Origin: Ochromonadaceae sp. CCMP2298
Taxonomy: Eukaryota > Sar > Synurophyceae > Ochromonadales > Ochromonadaceae
NCBI GenBank assembly: GCA_026770595.1
Contig: MU633998.1
Span: forward strand, 1-17,739
Direction of reading: 5' to 3'
Length of the DNA stretch: 17,739 bases
Positions 9,072-16,180 of the stretch are shown here, piece after piece. Every line of letters starts with the position of its first letter. Position 1 is the first letter of the stretch. A program made the translations under genes and the position numbers. The notes under the pieces are model-generated. The model did not search any database. It was not told the origin of the DNA and worked only from the letters and a program-made list of their open reading frames with translations.

Positions 9072-11595
9072 TCAATCTTCGTCACTACTGACGTCAAGTT
9101 CACCCACAGAGTCATCCATACCGTCACAATCTATCTCCTCAAAATCCTCCTCTTGTGCCTTCCCCTTCTTGCCCTTTCCGTTGGCCTTCTTTACCGCCGC
9201 AGACACGCCCTTCTTCATCTCCGCCAGGACTTTCCTCGCCTCCTCATCCAGGTCCTCGTCATTGCTATCCGCCGCCTCCTCCTCCTCCTCATCCTCCTCC
9301 TCCTCACCATAACCCTCCTCCCCGCTGTCCATCACGCTATCCGCCCCGCTATCCTCCTCCTCCTCCTCCTCGTCTCCGTCGCTGTCGCCACCACTTTCGT
9401 CGTCGAAGCGAGCCTTCTTCTGGGTCTGGGACCCACGAGATTTCGCAGATTTCGCACTAGCCTGGTCCGCCTTGATGGCCTTGTACGACTTGGCGAAGAG
9501 ATCCTTCGGCGCAGTAGAACTCCCCGCAACCACGCTCACGACCGCGCCCTTCCCGCCGGACAGTAGTTTGCTAAGTCTGACTCTCGAAATGGCAGTCCCC
9601 TGAGGCAGCAGCGGCTCGAACTCCTCCACCATCATCGGCCCCCGACCCAGCTGCTCGCGCGCGTGCTGGGCGGAGTTCGAGTACTGCTCCATCTGCCCGG
9701 CAGCAGTTCGCAGCATCCCGCGCCACTTTGTGATCTTGCATGACTTGAGGTAGGCCTTGAGCTTGCGCACCGTGAGGTAGCAGTACTCAGGCAGACCCAC
9801 GTGGAAGCGGTAGATCTCCGCGTCCTGTAGCAGCAGTTGGGACGCCTCCTGCACGATCACGTCGCGCACTACTGCCTTTGTGATGGAGTTTGCGGGAAGC
9901 TTCACGAGCTGCTCGAGCTTGGGGGCCAGCATGGTGGAGGGCGTGGCCTTGGTGATAAGGTCCTTGTGCTCCAGCACCTCCAGCACCGTGCTCGTGGTGG
10001 GAATGAACACCTCACATGCTGCGGAGATCTGGTGCAGGCAGGTGACCAGGTTGAACCGCAGGGGGGTGTAGTACAGCGAGGGAGCTGCCGCTATCACCCC
10101 GAATATAATCTGAGAGAGCGGGAAGGCCAGCGCCCCGAGGCCGTTGTCGCTAGAGGGGTGGCAGCAGATCACGCGCGTCCACAGCCGGATGCAGTTAAGG
10201 AACTGCATGCTGGTCACCTGTCGCTTGGTCTCGTCGCTCTTCTTCAACATGAACGCGCGCAGGTGCAGGGCCAGCTGACGTACGTACAGGAAGGACTGCT
10301 GGTAGGCGAGAGACAGGTCAACACCGTACAACTCAGCCACACTGTGCATCATGAACAGCACATGCGGAGCAGACAGCTCGCTGTAGGACTTGCACTGACG
10401 GGCGAACTTCAGGTAGATGCTGCGGAAGCACTCCTCGGAAATGGCTCCCGGCAACTGCATCGCAATTTGGCGAATGCGCAGGAACGCATGACCGCGGACC
10501 AGGTCGGCATCTCCGACAGGCGCCTCCGCGTGAGGGTCCAGCTGGTGGCTCCACAGATCGAGCAGCACCTTAAGAACGTTCTTGGTCAGGCGAGGGAGAG
10601 GGGCGAGGAAGGGGATGTAGTCCTCGAGGCTGTCCACCAAGAAGGTGGTCACACTGCTCTGCTGGGTGCTGGAGACCAACCCCGACAGCAGGTGCATCAT
10701 CGACTTGAAGTACGAGACCACCAGCAATTGAGCCTTCTTCCACTTCGCGTGGGAGTGGAGGCCCTCCAGAGTCGCCTTGGCTACCTTCTGGTCCTTGATG
10801 TCCAACAGCTTCCGGAAGAGCACCTGCACCGTCTCGATACTGGTGAGCATCACGCGCTCATAGATCTCCGGTGACGGAATGATGTAACTGCTAGACGGCT
10901 CCTCCTCTCCTGGACCACGATCTTCACTGTTCTCGCCACTGGGGATGCAAGCAGTGCGAAACATAGAGAGCAGCTTCTTCAGCTCATTGAGTGAGTTGTT
11001 CTCCAGGATTTTGCCCGTAACGCTGTCGATGGTCTCTGCTGTGATCTCCACGCGCTTGCGCTCCTTGCGAGCACGCGATGGAACCGCACCCCCCATTTCG
11101 TCGTCGTCACTATCGTCGTCACCAGACTCCTCGTCCTCCTCGTCGTCGTCATCACTGTCGTCTACCTCCAAGTCGTCATCCTCCTCTTCCTCGTCGTCCT
11201 CATCAGCTCCGAATTCAAGCAAGCTAGAGTCGTTCTTCTCCAAGAACTTAAAGAACTCGGGATCTGTTTGCTGCAGGTCCTTAAGGTCGTCTTTATGACT
11301 GTCGCGATTAGCAAGTGATGGGGGTAGGATGATTAGCTTGAACCTGTACGGGACGAGGGATTCAGCGAAAGATATATTACCTTTTCGTAGTCCCCCTGCT
11401 CGCGCCCTTCTCACTCTTGGGCGCCTTCAGATTGATGTATTGCTCGTTTTCCTCCTCCTCCAAGTCATCCTTTGGCTGTTTCGGTCTGCTTCTGCCTCCA
11501 CCCACGGCTTTACCTGCGGGTTTCCCGCCAGCTCCTTTCTTCGGGCCATTGGACTTCTGCAGGAACTTTTTGGTGCTCTTCTTTTGCTTCACCAT
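9072..11595 (-). CDS. NOC2: Nucleolar complex protein 2 (NOC2), 60S ribosome biogenesis
   Basis: NOC2 works in the nucleolus and nucleoplasm with NOC1 and NOC3 on maturing pre-60S particles. Minus-strand exons 11595-11381 and 11298-9072 join in frame (813 aa). The intron is 82 nt (GTAATA...GCGACAG) with CTAATCGCGACAG at its end. The N-terminus MVKQKKSTKKF is basic. Then come the family segment DPEFFKFLEKND (about 84-95), an acidic run of about 35 residues, and the long helical NOC2 domain with recognisable blocks (CIRLWTRVI, TPLRFNLVTCLHQI, FIPTT, YRFHVGLPEYCYLTVRKLK). The C-terminal region of about 110 residues is almost all Asp/Glu/Ser with a basic patch, as in other NOC2 proteins. An in-frame ATG at 11619 would add eight residues; I prefer 11595 because MVKQKK looks like a typical start. 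It converges on the Omp85 gene and diverges from ileS. Confidence 0.93.
9270..9375 (-). repeat. TCC/TCA-rich trinucleotide tract coding acidic runs
   Basis: The + strand is dominated by imperfect TCC repeats (minus-strand GAG/GAT), coding Glu/Asp runs in the NOC2 C-terminus. A second such tract lies at about 11100-11205, coding the N-terminal acidic run. Simple-sequence drift rather than a separate element. Confidence 0.7.
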
Positions 11596-11938
11596 CTTGG
11601 CGGCTGGTAGATAGGGCAAAGTACCTCGTCACGGAGTGAGGGGGGGGACACGGAGTGAAAAGAGTGCGCTCAGCCTCGATGAGAGCAACAGACAGAGTGA
11701 GTCTCACTTGCCAAGTCTGCCGTCTTTGCGGTCCGGTCTTGCGATCGATTGGCTGCTGTGGCGGGGGGACATTCCCAGGTTCGTATTTCAAGTATTCTTG
11801 TCGCGCTGCGTTGTCACATTCGCCGAGGGCTTCCATCTTGTCTCTCCTGCAACTCTCTTGCACATTCACTCCTTTGCCTGCCATCTGCCATAGGCGTGTC
11901 TCTATATGGAAAGGTTGACCCTTCATGAGCCAGGCTCG
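11596..11938. promoter_or_regulatory. Divergent promoter region of NOC2 and ileS
   Basis: This 343-bp spacer lies between the two start codons. ATTGG at 11748-11752 is a reverse CCAAT box roughly mid-spacer, and a run of G lies at 11640-11647. No gene is convincing. The ileS frame is open a little upstream, to an ATG at 11906, but that would place 11 charged residues before the signal peptide. Confidence 0.45.
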
Positions 11939-14900
11939 ATGAAACTGTTTTCCGGTCGAATCATTGGCTTATTCTTGCTGAGCATGTATGCTTGCCTACT
12001 CAAGGGTGGGCGCGCCTTCCGCCAGCCGTATTCATTTGCCGCGCTTAAGAGTCGGTACTCTCCTGCCGGCAACTTCGTCGCCTTCTCATCAAATAGCGAT
12101 GAAGCCCCTGCTGGGAAGAAGGAGAGGAAGAAGGCGCCTAGCAGGTACGCGAGCACCGTCCTGCTCCCCGTGACCAGCTTCGACCAGCGCGCGAACGCTG
12201 TGAAGAAGGAGCCCGAAATGCAGAAGTGGTGGGCGGATAACCAGATTTATGAGAAGCTCAGTAAGTCCAATCCAGGGGAGGACTTCATCCTGCACGACGG
12301 ACCGCCCTACGCCAACGGAGACCTGCACATCGGGCACGCGCTGAACAAGATACTGAAAGATTTCATCAACAAATACCAGATCCTGAAGGGCCGAAAGGTG
12401 AACTACATTCCCGGCTGGGACTGCCACGGACTGCCTATCGAGCTGAAGGTTCTGCAGAGCATGAAGCAGAAGGAGCGCGAGGCGCTAACGCCGGTGATGC
12501 TGCGCAAGCGGGCAGCGGAGTTCGCCAAGGAGGCCGTGGAGAAGCAGCGCGAGTCGTTCAAGCGCTACGGCGTCTGGGGGGACTGGGACAAGCCGTACAT
12601 GACGCTGCAGCCGGAGTACGAGGCTGCGCAGATTCGCGTGTTTGGGGAGATGGTGACACGGGGGCACATCTATAGGGGGAAGAAGCCTGTGCATTGGAGC
12701 CCCTCCTCACGCACCGCACTGGCCGAGGCTGAATTGGAGTACCCCGAGAACCACATCTCTAAGTCGATCTACGTGGCATTCACGGCGACCAAGCTGTCTG
12801 AAAAGCTGGCCGCTACGGGGCTGCAGCCGGCCGACGTGCGCATCGCGATCTGGACCACCACCCCCTGGACCATCCCCTCCAACCTGGCAGTAGCGGTGAA
12901 CGCGCAGATCGACTACCTCGCAGTATCCTGCCCCAGCGTGCAAAATGGCGCCAAGTTCTTAGTGGCTAAGGGGCTGGAGGGATCGTTAGCTAATAAGATG
13001 GGGCTGGATGCAAGCGCGGGCCAGGTGCTAGAGGTGTTCGCTGAGTTCAAGGGCGAGGATCTGGTAGGCACCCTTTACCAGCACCCCCTCTACGACCGCC
13101 AGTCGGAGGTGGTCCTGGGCGGCGACTATATCAACACAGATTCCGGCACAGGGCTGGTGCATACCGCCCCTGGGCACGGACAGGAGGACTACCTTACTGG
13201 GCTGAAGTACGGGCTGCCGCTGCTCTCCCCCGTCAACGACCTAGGCCGCTACACTGACGAGGTGGGCGAGCGATTCGCAGGCATGGACGTGCTGGGGGAC
13301 GGAAACATCGCCATTATCGAAGCTTTGAAGGAGACTGGCTGTCTTATCAAGCAGGAGGACTATAACCACAAGTACCCCTACGACTGGCGCACCAAGAAGC
13401 CCACCATCTTCCGCGCCACCGAGCAGTGGTTCGCCAGCGTCTCCACGTTCCGCCAGAACGCATTGGACGAGATAGAGAAGGTGCAGTGGATCCCCGCCGT
13501 CGGCAAGAACCGCATCATCTCCATGACTGAGTCCAGAGGCGACTGGTGCATATCTCGCCAGCGCTCATGGGGCGTGCCCATTCCCGTGTTCTACAAGCGC
13601 TCTAACAACGAGCCCCTGATGACCCCCGAGACCCTCTCGCACATCGAGCAGCTCTTCAGGGAACGCGGGTCCGACTCCTGGTGGGAGCTGGAGACGGCCG
13701 ACCTGCTGCCCCCCTCTCTGCGGGACAGCGCGGAGGACTACGCCAAGGGCACGGACACCATGGACGTGTGGTTCGACTCAGGCACTTCCTGGGCAGGCGT
13801 GGTACAGGAGCGCGACGAGCTGCGCTATCCGGCAGACGTGTACTTGGAGGGCTCCGACCAGCACCGCGGCTGGTTCCAGAGCTCCCTGCTCACCTCCGTG
13901 GCATCGCAGGGCGTTGCGCCGTACAAGACTGTGCTCACGCACGGCTTCGTGCTGGACGAGAAGGGGTACAAGATGTCCAAGTCCCTGGGGAACGTGGTCG
14001 ATCCCAAGAAGATTATCGAGGGCGGGTCCAACCAGAAGGAAGACCCTGCCTACGGCGCGGACACGCTGAGGCTGTGGGTGTCTGGCGTTGACTACTCAGG
14101 AGACGTGTGTCTGGGCGCCAATATTATGAAACAGGTGTCTGAGGCCTCCAGGAAGATCCGCAACACGATGCGCTACCTGCTGGGCAGCGTGAACGACTTC
14201 GATCCCGCTGTGCACGCAGTGCCCTACGACGACCTTCCCTCTATGGACAAGCACATTCTGGGCAAGCTCTCCGCGGCAGTGAAGGAGGTAGAGGCTGCCT
14301 ACGAGACGTATCAGTTCCAGCGAGCCAACCAGGCGCTCATCACCTTCGCCAGCAGCGATCTGTCCTCGTTCTACCTAGACATCGCCAAAGACAGGCTCTA
14401 CATATCTAGTCAGACGGAGTTCCGCCGCAGGTCTTGCCAGACTGTGATTGCCACAGTGCTGGAGCAAATGACGGTCATCATGGCGCCGCTGGTGCCCCAC
14501 ATGGCGGAGGAGGTGTGGCAGTCTCTGCCCTACAAGATCCCAGCCGAGTCTGTGTTCCAGAATGGCTGGGTAGGGGACAGCAAGCTCTTCCCCACGCACG
14601 AGGATGTGATGTGGAACAAGCTGCGTCTTCTGCGCAGCGACGTCAACAAGCGCATAGAGGACGCTCGCAGGGCGAAGGACGTGGGGGCCTCGATGGAGTG
14701 CGGGGTGCGCCTGCACGCGTCAGACCCCGCAGACGCCGCGATGCTGCGCAGTCTGCTGAAGGGGGAAGCCTTCGGGCCCCAGAAGGACAGCGAGTCTAAC
14801 AAGATCGATGATCTGCGCTTCATACTGATGGTCTCGCAGGTGGAGATTGTGAGCTCTCTGGATGAGCTGAAGGCCCAGTGCCCCACGTACAGCACAGATG

Positions 14901-15091
14901 CGGCGGATGCGGAGAGCGGCATCAGCGTGGGCGTGATGAAGGCAACGGGCAAGAAGTGCGACCGCTGCTGGTACTACGACGATAACGTAGGTGAGGACCA
15001 CGAGCACTCCGATATCTGCCTTCGCTGCGCTGAGGTAGTCACAATAGACAAGTACGTTGTCGAGCCGGCAGTCGAGCACGCGTCAGTGTAG
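11939..15091 (+). CDS. ileS: Isoleucyl-tRNA synthetase, bacterial type, plastid-targeted
   Basis: Charges tRNA-Ile in the organelle. Single exon, 1050 aa from the ATG at 11939. Residues 1-26 form a signal peptide (MKLFSGRIIGLFLLSMYACL...GGRA) followed by FRQP, an ASAFAP-like motif with F27 first after the likely cleavage site, then a Ser/Arg/Lys-rich transit region. Catalytic motifs are DGPPYANGDLHIGHA (HIGH at 130-133) and KMSKS (678-682). The CP1 editing domain carries TTPWTIPSN and HTAPGHGQED. Other class I blocks are SRQRSWGVPIPVF, DVWFDSG and GSDQHRGWFQ. The C-terminal zinc-binding cysteines C1007, C1010, C1027 and C1030 are those of bacterial-type enzymes. The cytosolic eukaryotic enzyme is of a different type, so this copy is organellar; it may serve mitochondria too, which the sequence cannot show. 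An in-frame ATG at 11906 is less likely because it buries the signal peptide. Confidence 0.96.
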   Translation: MKLFSGRIIGLFLLSMYACLLKGGRAFRQPYSFAALKSRYSPAGNFVAFSSNSDEAPAGKKERKKAPSRYASTVLLPVTSFDQRANAVKKEPEMQKWWADNQIYEKLSKSNPGEDFILHDGPPYANGDLHIGHALNKILKDFINKYQILKGRKVNYIPGWDCHGLPIELKVLQSMKQKEREALTPVMLRKRAAEFAKEAVEKQRESFKRYGVWGDWDKPYMTLQPEYEAAQIRVFGEMVTRGHIYRGKKPVHWSPSSRTALAEAELEYPENHISKSIYVAFTATKLSEKLAATGLQPADVRIAIWTTTPWTIPSNLAVAVNAQIDYLAVSCPSVQNGAKFLVAKGLEGSLANKMGLDASAGQVLEVFAEFKGEDLVGTLYQHPLYDRQSEVVLGGDYINTDSGTGLVHTAPGHGQEDYLTGLKYGLPLLSPVNDLGRYTDEVGERFAGMDVLGDGNIAIIEALKETGCLIKQEDYNHKYPYDWRTKKPTIFRATEQWFASVSTFRQNALDEIEKVQWIPAVGKNRIISMTESRGDWCISRQRSWGVPIPVFYKRSNNEPLMTPETLSHIEQLFRERGSDSWWELETADLLPPSLRDSAEDYAKGTDTMDVWFDSGTSWAGVVQERDELRYPADVYLEGSDQHRGWFQSSLLTSVASQGVAPYKTVLTHGFVLDEKGYKMSKSLGNVVDPKKIIEGGSNQKEDPAYGADTLRLWVSGVDYSGDVCLGANIMKQVSEASRKIRNTMRYLLGSVNDFDPAVHAVPYDDLPSMDKHILGKLSAAVKEVEAAYETYQFQRANQALITFASSDLSSFYLDIAKDRLYISSQTEFRRRSCQTVIATVLEQMTVIMAPLVPHMAEEVWQSLPYKIPAESVFQNGWVGDSKLFPTHEDVMWNKLRLLRSDVNKRIEDARRAKDVGASMECGVRLHASDPADAAMLRSLLKGEAFGPQKDSESNKIDDLRFILMVSQVEIVSSLDELKAQCPTYSTDAADAESGISVGVMKATGKKCDRCWYYDDNVGEDHEHSDICLRCAEVVTIDKYVVEPAVEHASV

Positions 15092-15185
15092 ACTAGCACC
15101 CTTGGCATTCACAGCGCCCGGTAGACGCGTTAGAGGCGTTTATGCATGCAAAAATAATGAAAAATACTATGATCTACACAGACGC

Positions 15186-15575
15186 TTACTTGGCATCCTT
15201 CTTCGCGGCTCGGCGTAGATCCTCGAGGGCAATCTTTTTCGCTATCTATACACTACACTATGGGTTAGTGTAACGTACGGGAATTTGGAAATGAAACCGT
15301 TATAACCCTTTCCCAGCAACAAAAGCATCCTAACTCACCTACCAGGGGTTTGTCTTTGATAGTACCAAACTGCTGATGAGGGGGAGTTGTGGGAGGAGTG
15401 AGGTTAAAAGACAGTAAAAATCTGGATATGCGGGGTGGGGGGGGGGGGTAAAAAGACAGTAAAAAGACAATTCCCAGGGGACAAAGGGTCCCAGGTGAAC
15501 CGTGTCAAGTCGCATGTTTCGCACGATCTCACAACCTTGGCATATTGCTGGTGAACGGTGCCCAACCCCAGGCAG
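15186..15575 (-). CDS. 3' exons of a small unrecognised gene (putative)
   Basis: I do not recognise this gene. On the minus strand three short exons, 15575-15533, 15369-15339 and 15241-15186, join in one frame to a TAA at 15188-15186. The last two code FGTIKDKPLV and AKKIALEDLRRAAKKDAK, a basic, helix-prone C-terminus. The 97-nt intron between them is well formed: donor GTGAGT, an ACTAAC branch-like motif and acceptor ATAG. The 163-nt intron before them has a GTGAGA donor and a C/T-rich 3' end with CAGCAG. The first exon (…GTVHQQYAKV) is weaker and the true 5' end is not found; a frame open from about 15744 could hold more. The tail resembles basic ribosomal-type proteins only in composition. 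It is convergent with ileS, 94 bp away. Confidence 0.4.
15406..15465. repeat. 15-bp direct repeat flanking a G12 run
   Basis: AAAAGACAGTAAAAA occurs exactly at 15406-15420 and 15451-15465, 45 bp apart. Between them is a run of 12 G (15437-15448). On the minus strand the run is a C tract inside the proposed 163-nt intron of the small gene. Confidence 0.8.
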
Positions 15576-16180
15576 CTAACTCAATATATAGTGACAAGAA
15601 GGAGCAACACAGCGAAGACGACCTGCATGCCTTCTGCGACTCTATTCCTACAGCCCCCTCCTCCTCTTTCCCTGGCTCCTCTCTGGTGCTATGCACTCTG
15701 CCCCTGCCGTCAATGAACTTCGGCGCGAGCAATTGGCAACACAAAGATTTGTGATGGATGATTTATCATCTCTTTGGTCTATTCGTTTCAGTACAAATGG
15801 CGCCTCCTTCCAAATTGAGAAATTCAAACCGCGCCGATAATGTGAAACAAAAGTAGAAAGGGTTAAGAATATTTTCAGTTTTTGACAGAATATGGGCGTC
15901 GAAGGAGCAAATCCGAGGGGGCCGCTGCCAATCTCACGTTTCTTTTCCTGCCTTTCGAGATGTTTGTCACTCCTGCAACGTTGCCCAACTCTGCGTACTT
16001 ATTAGTGCAAATGGGTGGAAGTTGCAATCGAAGAATGCGTGAAGGAGGAGGAGGAGGAGGTAAAAACGTCAGCAATCGAACGCTCGTCACACTTCATGAT
16101 AATGATTTAAGAAACACAACTCTCGACACAGCGACCCAGGCAAACCAGCCTCTGCTCCTCTGCTCCTCTAATCATCCGCG
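15576..16180. other. No convincing gene: region between the small gene and the surface-protein gene
   Basis: This 605-bp stretch has overlapping sense and antisense open frames at about 15529-15754 with no recognisable content; part could be 5' exon of the minus-strand gene. A 19-codon ORF starts ATGGCGCC at 15798 and stops at 15857. A GGA-rich run lies at about 16042-16060 and a TCTGCTCC duplication at about 16151-16168, just before the next start codon. The promoter of the 16181 gene must lie here, but I cannot place it. Confidence 0.45.

Noticed and set aside
9837-10874. 345-residue plus-strand open frame opposite NOC2
   Set aside because: It is His/Gln/Leu-rich as expected from the complement of NOC2 codons, and NOC2 conservation covers the same bases.
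11344-11380. Alternative NOC2 intron ending at GTACAG
   Set aside because: It would be only 37 nt. The later acceptor gives an 82-nt intron with a CTAAT motif and joins directly to the conserved segment.
15529-15754. Overlapping sense and antisense open frames of about 70 residues
   Set aside because: Neither shows recognisable content. Part of the minus-strand frame might be a 5' exon of the small gene, but I could not define it.
15798-15857. 19-codon ORF beginning ATGGCGCC
   Set aside because: Too short to support without conservation or transcript evidence, and no downstream donor site gives a longer product.
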